Assembly: GCF_027744825.2 (NCBI RefSeq)
Contig: NC_071335.1
Span: 10,765,001-10,829,000 of the forward strand
Direction of reading: 5' to 3'
DNA: 64,000 nucleotides
Origin: Synchiropus splendidus
Taxonomy: Eukaryota > Chordata > Actinopteri > Syngnathiformes > Callionymidae
Part shown: in pieces, positions 1-28,200 of the stretch
Layout of the letters: each line of letters begins with the position of its first letter
Position numbering within the stretch: the stretch's first letter is position 1
Notes under the pieces: generated by a model
Seen by the model: only the letters and a program-made list of their open reading frames with translations
The model's database searches: none
What the model was told of the DNA's origin: nothing
Made by a program: the position numbers and the translations under genes

Positions 1-1258
1 GCTACGTACAACCTCATGTGACCTTTGGTCAGCTACTGATGGAAACCACAGCTGGTTCAGAGTTTGCACCAAACCCAGCGTCGCCTCAAGATGAATTTGA
101 ATTGACAGCTGTCAAAACTGTGTCACACCGTGTGACAAAGTTGATGAACTTCAAACCTAGTCCAAGCATGGGCTGGGCTAGAGCATCTAATGTGGATCCA
201 TTCAGACATATTGTGCACCTAATTTTTCACCTCTATTCTGAACGACTTTGTCTTCATTCTTACACCCAAATATGATATTTACTTGATTGATAGTGCTATT
301 ATTCTGCAGTGCATCAGTTTAATAGCTCTTGGATCAGATTCGGTACTTGCTGGATTTGAAGGAGATGAAGTCCTGGTGTTGATACAAAGTCTCCACAGAG
401 CACTTCTTCAACTTGGTGGCCGACAGAACAGCAGAAGGGACGATGGTGGGTGATCAGCACGTCTTTGGCCGCCCTGGTTATATCACAGATTTGGAAAGAA
501 AGCTTGAAAAATCTACTGAACTTTAGACTGTTTTTCGCACTTTTTTTTTCCCTGACACTTTCCGCAGTTAGGTGGATGAATAATAGGTGTCCTATTTTAT
601 CCTGAAAACCGTTAGGACACTGTGCTCTTGCTGCTTTCTTCTCTCCTGCTTCAGAGGCAAAGGTAAAATGGGTCGCTTCAACCTACTGCGAGACTACTTT
701 GTACTTCAGTAGCAACACGGCTGGCTCCACACAGAGATGTTGTGTATGCTTTATTGAGGGCGTGGCTTCTGTGGTGAGGCATTAAGAACTATGATTCTGC
801 TTCTTCGGTTGGCATCATTGACCCTCCTCTGTCTTCACCTCCGTGGAATGTATTGCCTGATATGACGGTGGTGAACATGAACACAAATCTGCACATTTCA
901 CTTCTGACTTATTAGAAGAAACCACAATTGATTTTATGTTGAATTTGTCAGAACATCTGCCGCCGCTGGGTCTAATTTGACTTCAGGGCCTGGATTTTGA
1001 AATTGCTCATATTGGGTGGTGACAGGCGGAATTAATGTCATGCGTGACGTCCTGTGTTGCCAAACTGACAATGACACCAGGGAGCAAACTGTCAGGTCAT
1101 ATTAAGGCCGACAAAGATTTCAGCTGGAACAGGCAGAGCAGGAGCGCTAAGATGATGACTGTGTGTACCGGCGTCAGGTAAACACAGATGAGAGCTCCTG
1201 ACGTCCAGATCATTCCTCTTCTCAGTCAACACGTTTTTAAATATTATCTCTCTTTCAG
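1..1258. other. intron of camk2d (upstream of first visible exon)
   Basis: No exon was recognised here. The kinase exons encoding the start of the catalytic domain (glycine loop and catalytic lysine) must lie to the left of the window, because the first visible exon starts with the last two bases of a split Asp codon. The stretch ends in a pyrimidine-rich tract and CAG acceptor. Confidence 0.6.
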
Positions 1259-17489
<16,231 letters not shown>

Positions 17490-17493
<4 letters not shown>

Positions 17494-17850
17494 TGGGGTG
17501 ATCGACAGACTATCATCGAATCTTCAGGGGCAGTTAACTCGCCAACCTTCAACTGCTCTACTAGGGTCAACCTCTACATGGACATTGCACAGGACGAAGT
17601 ATTAATACATTGTTATGGTTATGGTGTTAAATCAATGGACATCATTCAAAACCACCCAGGGTGGCTGCACACTATATTAGGACATTATAAAATTAGCATA
17701 TTGGCATTTTTGGGTTTGTTTTCTAAGGTGTTTTGGTATGCATTTTAAATATAAAATAGAAATTACTGTAACCTCTCCTGGAAGTTAGTTCTGTATTTTT
17801 ATGTGTACTTATGTGTGTGCAATACAAAATAAAAACAAAAAAAAAATCTG
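17490..17850 (+). other. camk2d: camk2d terminal exon: last codon, stop and 3' UTR
   Basis: A long T-rich tract ends in ttccag at 17489. Splicing from the donor at 15149 makes CA|T TAA, so the protein would end SIPSH with the stop at 17491-17493. Mammalian delta forms end in the same way, with one residue completed across the last junction before an immediate stop. AATAAA at 17828-17833, followed by an A-rich stretch, is the first polyadenylation signal. A later one is at 18760-18765, so the UTR may extend to about 18,780. Confidence 0.7.
17828..17833 (+). promoter_or_regulatory. camk2d: polyadenylation signal AATAAA of camk2d
   Basis: This is the first canonical hexamer downstream of the camk2d stop codons, in an A-rich context. 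Confidence 0.5.
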
Positions 17851-19297
17851 CAATTGGGAGATCAGAATGTTCAGTTGAGCTTGCTTTAGTTCTGGTGATG
17901 TATATACATTGTGGTTGTTGATTACAAATTGAAATTGCTATTCTTGCTATCGGATGAATTAAGAGTTTCTAAGCTACATTTATGTTTGCTATGAGCTAAG
18001 TTGAGTTGTTTGCATCGCCTGACTTTGACTTAAAATGCTGACTGAAATGTTACGAACGAGCAGAGCAGCATTCACTAACCAGTAAAATAAGTTTGCCTTT
18101 ATAACAGTGAATTGAAAATTAAGAGAATGTAGCATATATGTAATATATGAAAAACCAAGACTATTGTGTAGTGCATGGGGGAAATTATTGTGACCAAGAT
18201 CATATCGAACTATAATATATTTGATTTGTAAGTCACTTGTTTGTTTACATTTGTTAATGTTGTGCATCTGTCCTGTCCCGGATGTTTCTGCTGTCCTATA
18301 TCATTCAAATGTAAAACCATAACACGCGCACAAGTAATAGCTGGTTAATATTCGAACTGAACATGGAAGAGGTGAGAAAAATCGTCATGGTTGCTTTACA
18401 GTCTGTACAATTGATTTACTGCGTTTTGTTTTTTTTTCATGTTTGTATTGTGGGACTGTATGTATCTTTTTTTTTTTGGATCATTTTAAATATGTTGCTT
18501 TGCCGATGACACAGAGAATGGTTCTAAAATACAATGGAGGCTTTGTTTAGGGATGGACAACCCGGCTGGTGGAGGAGGAGCTGTGTGACAGTCAAAGCCA
18601 GTGTCATCTTTTAGCTTCATTTTTGTCTCCCTTTTTTTTTTAATGGGTATAAAATCCTGACATTTGTTTTGATGAAACGTATGATGTCAATTCAAAGCAC
18701 CACTCCTTATATGGTGTAACTGTTGCCAGGGCGGCAATGATGGCTTACGATGTTTAAGTAATAAATAAATAAATCAGCAACAAGGTGTGACAATGAATGA
18801 ATGGGCTCTGTGAGTTTTCTTGAGTCTCACGTTCATGGACATGTCTCCAGTTAAGGTGTGAGTCCAGGTAAAATCTGTGTCCCTCATGTCTCCTTCCCCC
18901 GAAGACGCTGACAAGAATTAAAGAGCCAGAAGAACCTACTTGTGCACTTTGCCTATTGGCAGAACTTTCCTGGCTTTGGGGGGTTTGAACATCCCTGGTG
19001 ACCATACCACCAGCTGCCCTGGGGTCAACACGGTTTTCTTTCTCAATCCTGACTCTGGTAATAAGGAGACAGTGGAAAATAAATGTTTCAAACTTCCGCA
19101 CAACTGTTCTCTATCCACAAAGAAAAGCTTGCTGAGGAAAAGGGCTTCCATTTTGAATGGCAACCTGCAGCACTCTTAACTCTCACCATGTTGACATGAC
19201 TGCTGTTGGTGGACTTCCTCTCACTGGTTTTACAGGAGGTTGCATTGACAACAGCTGACATTATAACCAATGAGCAGTGAGGATGGACTCAAGAGGG
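17851..19297. other. distal camk2d 3' UTR / intergenic DNA between convergent genes
   Basis: No coding exon was seen. T-rich runs lie at about 18,425-18,480 and 18,630, and a second camk2d polyadenylation signal, AATAAATAAATAAA, begins at 18760. Opposite-strand signals for ank2 are AATAAA complements at 19298-19303 and 19481-19486. Confidence 0.5.
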
Positions 19298-20352
19298 TTT
19301 ATTTTAGATTCAAATGTACCTAAAATACACTCAAGTCAAACAAGGAATGACTATGACAGCTACATAGATACAAATGTACTGACATGAAACGTAGTCAAGC
19401 CTGCACCAAAACGAAACAATGCCACAGTGCTCATGTAATGCGAGTATTACGGTAATGCCATCCATTGCTACACATGACTATTTATTTATCATGATATTTT
19501 GTAGAATCCCTCAGGTTGCCTATGATCACACTGGCATAGACTTGAACTGGAGAACCCTTGGAAGTCACCCAGGAAATGTGACCTGTTGAATACGTATTTA
19601 TTTAAAATTATATTTTGGACAAACTACTGTGTTGACCACTATTCCACTGGTCTAGACTCGAACTAGAGCATCCCTGGAAGTCACCCAGAACGTTCAATCA
19701 TTTCAAAATAAAGGCTTTCTGCCTTGTTTTTGATGCCAGCTTTCCGAAATTAGATATAAAAACAGGAGCCTGAAAACTGTTATTCACCTCATAAACATAG
19801 AAGTTAGTCCCTTTCCACATGTAGAATTGCTGAAAACATTAATTGTTTATCGCTATAACTATGACACACATCGGACATTTCCATATGGGCCTTCAAAGAC
19901 AAGTAATTGAAAATTCCAATAATGCCAGTTGAAGTAGAAATAATAAAAAAAAAAAAAGTACCCCATCTCATTTTAGTCCCTGTTAGATCTCTGATGCACA
20001 GTCAGTGAATTTTCGACTTAACCAATGCTAATGGATGCTAACAGCTGGCTTTGTAGAATGCGAAAAGTCAATTTCAAATTGATAATTGAGATACAAATAT
20101 AGTAGTACACAGACTATGAAAGTGCAGTGGCACAAACAAAATCTTCAGGGGAAATGTGGGAGGAAACCTGAGTGCCTGGAGAATGTCCAGGAAGCACACA
20201 CAACCCCACAAAAGGAAATAGCAGTTTCTTTTTGCTGCTGATATTTAAGGTGTGCCTCTCCCTCTTTGCTCTGTCACACTGGCAGAGGGTTACAGCCAAC
20301 GGAATGATCTGCAAAAATACAAGAAAGAAAGATACCACGGTATTTGTATACC

Positions 20353-20358
20353 TTTATT
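20353..20358 (-). promoter_or_regulatory. ank2: candidate polyadenylation signal of ank2
   Basis: TTTATT on the plus strand is AATAAA on the ank2 strand, about 1.45 kb after the ank2 stop. Further candidates lie at 19481-19486 and 19298-19303. The one used cannot be told from sequence alone. Confidence 0.35.
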
Positions 20359-20434
20359 TTCTGTCATCGATAGACACACTGCAGCCATTTTGTTTTTGTT
20401 GTTTTGAATTCTGATTAGTAACATGCTTTTCTTC

Positions 20435-20496
20435 TATATACACACACACACACTAATACAGGCGGACTGTATTTGTGTGTGTGTATGTGTCATATA
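20435..20496. repeat. inverted repeat / hairpin in the ank2 3' UTR region
   Basis: AATACAG (20455-20461) and CTGTATT (20467-20473) flank a 5-nt loop. The arms continue outward as a CA run opposite a GT run for about 15 further positions, with few mismatches. Confidence 0.6.
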
Positions 20497-21805
20497 TTTA
20501 TATAGCTGTCATCATAACAGAAAAAGGGATGCTGACTTTTTGAAATTAAAATATACCTGTCACAGTGAACTTCCACTAGTCTGCAATTTACAAGATTCTA
20601 TTGTCACAAAATAATACAGAGTTAGTGAATACATTTGATATTCAGATACATGGTGAAGCGATACTGAAACCTGCGCGTGAGCCGAATTTCGCTTCCCTCT
20701 CGTATGTGAACTCTGCCTCAAATCACAAAATTTTCACTGGAAAAAAATAAAACAGAGGTGATTTGTTCAGACATTCAGAAATGAGTTAAATACCTACTTA
20801 CAACTGTCACACTTCCACAAGCACACACTCAAAAAAGTAGGACTAAATGAATAAAGGCTAATACAATTCAACACAAAAGACCACACATGTTCAGTGTTGT
20901 CAATCACAGCGAGCGCTGAAATAAATAGAACATCGTCATTGGCTTTCAAAGGATAAATATGACAAGAATTTCACATGAAAAGTATTACTAGCTTTTGGAT
21001 AATCTCCTCTTCAGTGCTGCCGTTTATGAAATATACCTAATTTGGAGACATGCAAGAACAGATGAACTGATCGCTCCCGCTCCTCTTTTCGTACATCCAT
21101 AACTCACAATGAAATAAAGGCATAAAGAAACGTACCATTGAAAGATGAAAGACACGAGAAGGAACCAGGGACACAGAACTACGAAGCCATGATCCGAACG
21201 ACAGTCATGCCCGCTCTACTTTGGATGAGTGATTATACATTTCTAGGCTACAGATGTCCGTATTGTCTATTGTTATACATCATATATATATAATGCCCAA
21301 AGACAGATTACACACACAGCGAAGCACAGCAGCAGCAGCAGTATATTCAGAGTCAGCACACTGGGGCCGTCGTGACCACCTGATTTAAAAGAGTGAATAG
21401 TAAAGTGAGTGAGAGTCCAGTGTGAGTTTCTTAGAGAGGCAGTGAAGTGTGACATATTGTCCAGACACCAACTGTGAGTGAAGAAGTTTTTTTTCTTTCT
21501 TTCTACAACTGATCTAAGGTGGGTTGCTTGTGAATCACTCTAGTTGCTCCCCTTTAGAAAACACGTAAGACGTACACAACATGAGAGGAAATCAAGGGGG
21601 CGCTCTTTGGTCACAAAAGAAAGGCAAAACAAATCATGAAGTTAAAAAGCCACCAGGGAAGAACATGAGAAGAGTGGACAAAGGTGAATCTTCTGGGACT
21701 TTGGTGGGAAGACAGTGGAAGCTTTGAGGTGCGCACTGGGACTGCGTGTGGCTAGTGCATAGGATTAGAGGGAAATTGAGTGCATGGAGAGCGTAAGACA
21801 TTCGA

Positions 21806-22285
21806 CTACTCGTCCTCTTCTTCCTCATAGCTGTCTGTTTCTTTCTCGTAGTAGTGGTGGAAGAGTTGGTGCAGATGCTGCTGAAGACCTCCGGGTTTTG
21901 AGCTTTTTCCGAGGCAGTCTGCTAGGTCTGGATCTCGCTGCCCTGATCCCTTCACCACTGTTCTTCTGAGGCGCCGACCTTTACGCATGTGGGCCCTACG
22001 GTCAGACGAATGAGGCAGTGAGAAACTTGGCGTGGTCACAGGGGAACATGGTGAGCAAAGAATGGAGTCATGCTGGCCCTGGTCAAGACGCAATGGACTC
22101 ATCGGAGAGGCCCAGTCCTGATATTCAAGATGCAACTCACTTGGGACATGTGAGCTGGTGTTAGCTCTCTGCTGCCACCCTGTTTCTGGGTTGTTTGATT
22201 CAAAACTCATGTCGATCTTCACTTTCAGATGTGGAGCTTGATGCTGGATGAGTCCCTGATGTTGCGAGGAATTGTTTTTGGTCTC
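21806..22285 (-). CDS. ank2: ank2 last coding exon
   Basis: This exon has about 480 coding bp, ending in TAG at 21806-21808 after a Glu/Asp-rich tail ([15 protein letters not shown]). Its body includes [30 protein letters not shown] and [15 protein letters not shown], resembling the KRTVV and LQQxLxQLLxH blocks of other ankyrin C-termini. The 5' edge was placed after the pyrimidine-rich tgctcactcctcctgag, phase 0. An edge 30 bp further upstream (after aaag at 22316) is also in phase but would add a hydrophobic LLLILL stretch. With the 22285 start the full exon sum is divisible by three. Confidence 0.75.
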   Translation of the reverse strand, partial: ETKNNSSQHQGLIQHQAPHLKVKIDMSFESNNPETGWQQRANTSSHVPSELHLEYQDWASPMSPLRLDQGQHDSILCSPCSPVTTPSFSLPHSSDRRAHMRKGRRLRRTVVKGSGQRDPDLADCLGKSSKPGGLQQHLHQLFHHYYEKETDSYEEEEDE

Positions 22286-25200
22286 CTCAGGAGGAGTGAG
22301 CAAAATGAGCAGCAGCTTTGTTGGTAAATGTTTTCATTGGCTCATCTTTCTCTTAAGGATGATTAGATCATCCAAAGTTGGGGGACCCATTGACCATTAT
22401 GTCCCTAAAGTGTAAGCACTATGTTCAACCAACGTTTCCAAACTGAAATGATGACGAAGTTTTTCCCGAGCTTATTACAGGGAAATTCGTTTTTGTTTTA
22501 GTTTGGTGTCAACCTCAAACAATGAGTCCTGGAAAGCGGATTAGAATTAGTATAAAACAACTCATGCTTTATTAAACAAACATTTGAAGCACAAGTTTTA
22601 AACGGTCATCATTTCACAGCAGGAAAAAAAGGGCGTCATTGTGAAATTGTTACTTTCAAGACCGACTGACACATTCATGAGGTAAACACAACACACACCG
22701 AGCACTTAGTGAAACAACATGAAACATGAGTGAAAAAGTGCCACCCAACACTGCACACCAACACACTCCACCGCCTACACACCTCCTGACCACTGTTCCG
22801 TCTTCTTTAACACACTCTCTCTCCACCACAGGGGGGAGCTCTGTTTTCGTAAAACCACTTAAATAAACCAGTGCCTAATGGCACACATGGAAGAGAAAGA
22901 CTTGTTGATCAGACCAGATCAAACCGCTCACTTATTATTACACACAAATGCACAAACCTGTTTGAAGTCCTCTCGGGCTGAGGGGAGGTCAGATGCCAGT
23001 GCAGAATCTCCATGCTGAGTCATCGTCCTTTCCCCCTTTACTACGGTGGTCCTGTCCGTCTGACTGACCTTGTACCCTCCCACCGCGGCCTGCTTTGATG
23101 CTGGGCGGCTCTCTGTCCCGTCAAAGGTCACCTGCATTGGAAGGATTGGCTTTATTGTACACGCTACTGAATGTTAGAAAGAGAAAACACACCTCTGTGT
23201 GGTCGCCTTCGCTCTTTAGGACAGTCCGCTTGACAACCTTGGAGTATCCGTCTCCTTTTCTAACACTAATGGACCCTTGGGATGCACCGGCTGGGACGCC
23301 TTCCAGGTCAGTGCCGTCGGTAGAAACACACTTTCGAATTACTTTGCGAGTAACCTGAGAAAGATGATGGTGCTTAGTGTTTTAAGCAGATTTTATTCTG
23401 CCACACAACAATGCAGTTATTTGCGGGGGTGAAAGTTGAAGCAGCCTCACGCTGTCTGATGTGCAACAAGCTTTCTTGAACACTAGGAGGAGAACACGGC
23501 GGAGGATGACAGCCCTCCTCCTTGTCTTTTGCATGTGCAAAACACATTTACAAACTCTAGGAACAAATGTGCAAATAGCAAAACACATTTACAGCATTTC
23601 AAATAAGTTTACAAATTTATTTAGCAAACTATTTGCCACTATTTTTTCCTGAGTTTGTAAGTGCATTTCCAAGTTTATAAATCTGTTTTCAGAGTTTATA
23701 AATTTGTTTTCAGACTTCAGCATCTGCATTTAGTTGACTCCCAATGACGATCCCCTGCCATTGATACATGTAGAACATTCCAGAAACCACTTCACGTCCG
23801 TATGATTCTTCAAACTCTGAAAACACATTTACTAACTCTGAAAACACACTTTTTTTTGCTAAAGAAGTTTGTAAATTTGTTTGAAATGTTGTAAACACTA
23901 TCTGTACATTTGATCCACGAGTTTGTACATTTGTTGCAAAAATTTGTGAATGTGTTTTGCACTTCTCAGCCACCGTACTATGGACATTCATCTTTCATTC
24001 ATGTCATAGATAGGGTCGCGGGAGGCTATCCCAGCTACACAGGACAAGAGGCAGCTCTGGACGTATCACCAGTGCCACACAGAAGCCAATAGACAGATAA
24101 CCACACGCTCACTCAGAGTTACCGAGTGACATACCCTCTTGACAACGGTGTGTCCATTTTCGTCTGTGTACTTTTCTTCCGTCACTGATGGAGTCGAAAG
24201 GTCTGGCATTTCATCACTCTGAAAGACAGGAAGTAAAATACATTTTCCAAACATAAACTTGGCTAAATGCATCAGTTAGGGAACCAAAAAAATGCTCAAG
24301 TTGGACAACTGCATTCTCAGGAGAAAAAAAAAAAACAACCTCATAGAGTAGTAGCGGGGGAAATAAAAATTCCAGCCAGGTTCGCGGAGAATCACCACCT
24401 CCTTTGTCATCATTCGTTGTTATTGTCACTTGTTAGTATTTGTGGTTTCGACTGAGAATCTCAGATGGTTAGAGTCGTGCTCCAATCTCACGTCTATCAT
24501 GCCCATTTGAATCAGATACCTTGATGACAACTCTCCTTCGCACTATTCTGGTTGTCAAGAACTCGTCATCTGAACTTTCCGACATTGGTCCCAGCTCCGC
24601 GCTGACTTCCTGACCAGGTAGCACAAATCCATCAGTGGCCCAAGCATTGGGACGACACACGCAGCAGCAAGAGGTGGAGGAAAACCAGGGTGCTACGGTG
24701 CACTTTCCAAACAAATTCTTTTGAGAGAAAAGTGCACCAGAAGACTCGGCGCTCACAAAAACAAATGTGCCAAACAACCATGCAAATTTAAATCCATAAT
24801 GACACTGCCGTTGACATGCGGAGTTAGGAATTTTCAAAACAAATCGGAGTTTCTGCTTCCATGAGTAAAACCAGAAGGGTAGCCATCATTCCTTAAGTCA
24901 CATAGCCTGGTGTGGTTAAGCTCAGCTCAGGGGAAAACTTGCAGTTGTTGCCTGGTAAGTTCATCTTACCCTCGCCAGCGCTTCACCGATATCCTCATAC
25001 TCCCCCATCCTAGCGATGGCTGCCTCACACATGATGAATTCCTCATCGGAATCATCCCACTGTTTCAGTTTGCCATGTTCTTCATGGCTGAAAGAAGCAT
25101 CCTCGTAGTCTTCATCGCTCCCTGAAGACAGAACAGCTGCTCTCTTTCCTTGTTTAGGACATTCCTCCACACTTCCAGCTGCCTCTTCGGACGCTGCCGC

Positions 25201-28200
25201 TCCATGGGTGCAGTCAAAGAAAAGCTCTGGGTCATTTCCAACCACGGCTGAACTATGAGCACCGCTTTGCACGACCTCGGAATATTCTGGTGGAACAAGG
25301 TTTTGTTGTGCAGGTGGGGAGCTGTAGTCATCATCAGAGGCTGACAAAGTCTGCGCTTTGGATTCAAGCGGAGTGACATGATAATCAGCGGAATCCACTG
25401 ACTCAGAATGCAAGTGGCCAAAATCAGGCTGCTTGTCAAACAAAGACATGTCTGGGACTATTTCCTCAAAAGTGAAATATTCTGCAGGCGACGCCGTCTC
25501 CTGAAGCAAATCCCAGGACTGGTTCATGTCCAGTGACGCCTCATCATGCAGAGGGGCACCTTCACCTGGCTCTTGGGCTGTGGATTCTTCTTTGTGGATG
25601 TCCACTAAATCAGAGAATGAGGAGGTCGAGTCATCTTCTTGAATGTCGCCTCTACTGTCATTCAGACTGATCACTTCACTTGATTCTTCGGGGAGAGACG
25701 TTGCATCAGTGTCAGGCTGATTCTCATGGAACATTGCAGGCAGACATGTTTCTTTTGAGGAACTTTCCTCAACTGATGGGACGCATCGGTCACTTCCAAA
25801 ATCATGTCCTTCACTGCTACCACTCATCAGGGGACATTCGATGTCGTTTGCTACAGCAGAAGTGTCCAGCAGTTCTTTATATTTAATTTGATCGGCTGCT
25901 GAGGCGGTGGTTTGCTCTGTCTCCTCCTCCTCCTCCTCTAGTGAAAACGGTGTGCTGGGTCTTTGAGATTTCTCCTCAGTGAGACATTCAAAATCAGCCA
26001 GATCATTGTCGAAGAGAATAGCTGTCGCTTCATTTCTGGATTCAGGTTCCTCTGAACAAGTCAACATTCCTTTCATCTCCTCAAGGTCACAGATCAACTT
26101 GTCCAGCTGTGGTGAGCCGGACACTGACGGCGTCGGAGAAGACTCAGAGGACAAGGTACATTTCTCATCGGTGGCATCTTGGCCAGGGACATCAGTTGGA
26201 GGCGCATTCAAGGGAGAGATTTTGGAATGTTCTTCTAGTTCAGAGGATTCTAATGGGTCTTCTGCTTCCAGGGGGGAGTTGACATCAGCGGTCAATCCTT
26301 CAAGTTCGACTAGAGATTCGGTACTTTCAGTCAACACTGCACCTGAGTGAGGCAGCTGGCTCTCATCGTACAAGTATGGCTGTTTAATATCTGACACATT
26401 AGTCTCAGATGATGTGAAATCCTGAAAGAAATGATGAGATGAGGTGAAAAAACAAACATGATTTTGAAAAAAAAAACCAAAAACATAGTGATGCATGCGT
26501 ATGCCAACACCGCATTGAGAAGATTTTCAATGCAGAAATTCACTTATAACCAACGTCATATTCAGGGAAACCTCATGGTTTTGCTGATATTTAGGGAAAC
26601 CAGAAACAATGATCATGACAGTAGGTTAAAGTGAAGGTAAATGCAAAGCCAACACCTTTTAACATACTGAACGACCCGTTTCCTTTATTGACAAACAGGA
26701 ATGGCATCATAAATCAGAAGCAAAGCAAGTAGTGTGGCAGCTTCCTACCACAGGTTTTTGGATCTGCTCAAATGCATTTAAGCCAAGCTGTGCGGTCAAA
26801 CCAGCAGGGAACATTAGTGAACGCATAATTCCACATACAAACACTGTTTAGCACCAAATGTATTTATTAGGACAACCAGCACCGCATGACCACTGGGCAA
26901 GCCAGCTTACCGGAACCAAGAAAACTTTGATCTTGTCCACATTCTGGTGATTTCCTTGTCATGTCTCTGGTATTGTCCACTTATGTCAAAGAATCGTAAT
27001 CCTTTGTGCCACTGATCAACTTCTTTCTTGAGTCAGTTCAAGGTTCATCTCCAGCCAAAAGTCAAATCACGTACTTCTAATGCTTTGCGACTCAACTGAA
27101 GTATTTTAAAAGGTATAACCTGACAATTCTGCAGGTTTGCTTCTGGCTTTGGCAAGTTTAACTCAGGGTCTGTAGAGCATATGTGGCTGGCGTGACTATA
27201 TATATGCACCTCTGCCAAGGAGGTTATGTTTCCAACTGTGTTGCTTTGTCTGTCTGTCTCTGCTCAAAATGACTTGAAAAGTTGAAGGAGGAATTTGAAT
27301 GAATTTTCAGGTGCGAAACGGGACAAGGAAGAAATGAATCAATTTTGGGAGTGATCCTGGATCCAAGAATTTTTTAAAGGATTCTTTTGCTTTGGGAGAT
27401 ACTGTAGGACCATTTACTGTATTTGTGCCAGACTGGCGTTTGGATCCAGGATCTTGAAGAATATTTTGACATGAGAAGACTGTGTTGGGGGAGGAATGAA
27501 GCTGCTTAACGGGGCGTTGCGCTCTCTGAGTGCTTTTTTGAGTTCATAACGGCCTGGCAGTAACTTGCCTTTCACGTCTCTTACAATAACAGTCTCTTAA
27601 CAGGTGATTACAGCTAAATTCATTTTGCATTCCTGATAGAAATGCTCAGTATCCACCAATGCCAGTCGTGGTTGGACTACAAACATAATGGAGCTCTATG
27701 CCCAATCGAAACAATCGGACATGGGGCTTGATAATTGTTGGGGAAGAAAAAGAATTCCTATATGATGCATTGGCTTTTGTTTCATTTATGGTGGCGTGCT
27801 GGGTAAAAACGTTGAGTATAAAATGGTCTCCCAATATTTGTCATTGTTTTGAGTTTAATGATTTGCATCAACAGGCGATTTGTTCCCATGTTGAATACAT
27901 TTACCTTTATAGACGGGATCAAACAAGTGAGACATCAGCCTCCTGGAACCCAACTTTATCACAGTTTTTTCATCAGTTCGTGATCTCTGCTCTTGAGTAT
28001 GAAGCACTGACTGGAAGTCACGTACATGGCCTTCTTCTGCTTGGGTCTCATGACTCACTGAACAGAGCTCAAAGCGATTATGAGTTGATATTGGGCTATC
28101 ATTGTTTGTTGCTAACACAACGCATGCTGGTGCACGACATGAGTCTTCTGATATATTCACGCTTTGTGATTTTAGAGATAAGGCAGTGTGCTGATCCAAT

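Larger units (their letters stand above)
19298..21805 (-). other. ank2: 3' untranslated region of ank2 (extent uncertain)
   Basis: There is no ORF with coding character between the ank2 stop (21806-21808) and the camk2d side. AT-rich stretches, an AC/GT inverted repeat at 20435-20496 and several AATAAA complements are consistent with a long 3' UTR of roughly 1.4-2.5 kb. Confidence 0.55.

Noticed and set aside
18..275. 85-codon ORF at the left edge
   Set aside because: No recognisable domain, no donor or acceptor in a phase consistent with CaMKII exon 2. It is treated as intron.
26911..26943. 33-bp candidate microexon with a gtaagc donor downstream of giant exon 2
   Set aside because: It can be entered in phase 1 but leaves in phase 1, so it does not solve the join to the phase-0 exon at 26421, and its acceptor lacks a pyrimidine tract.
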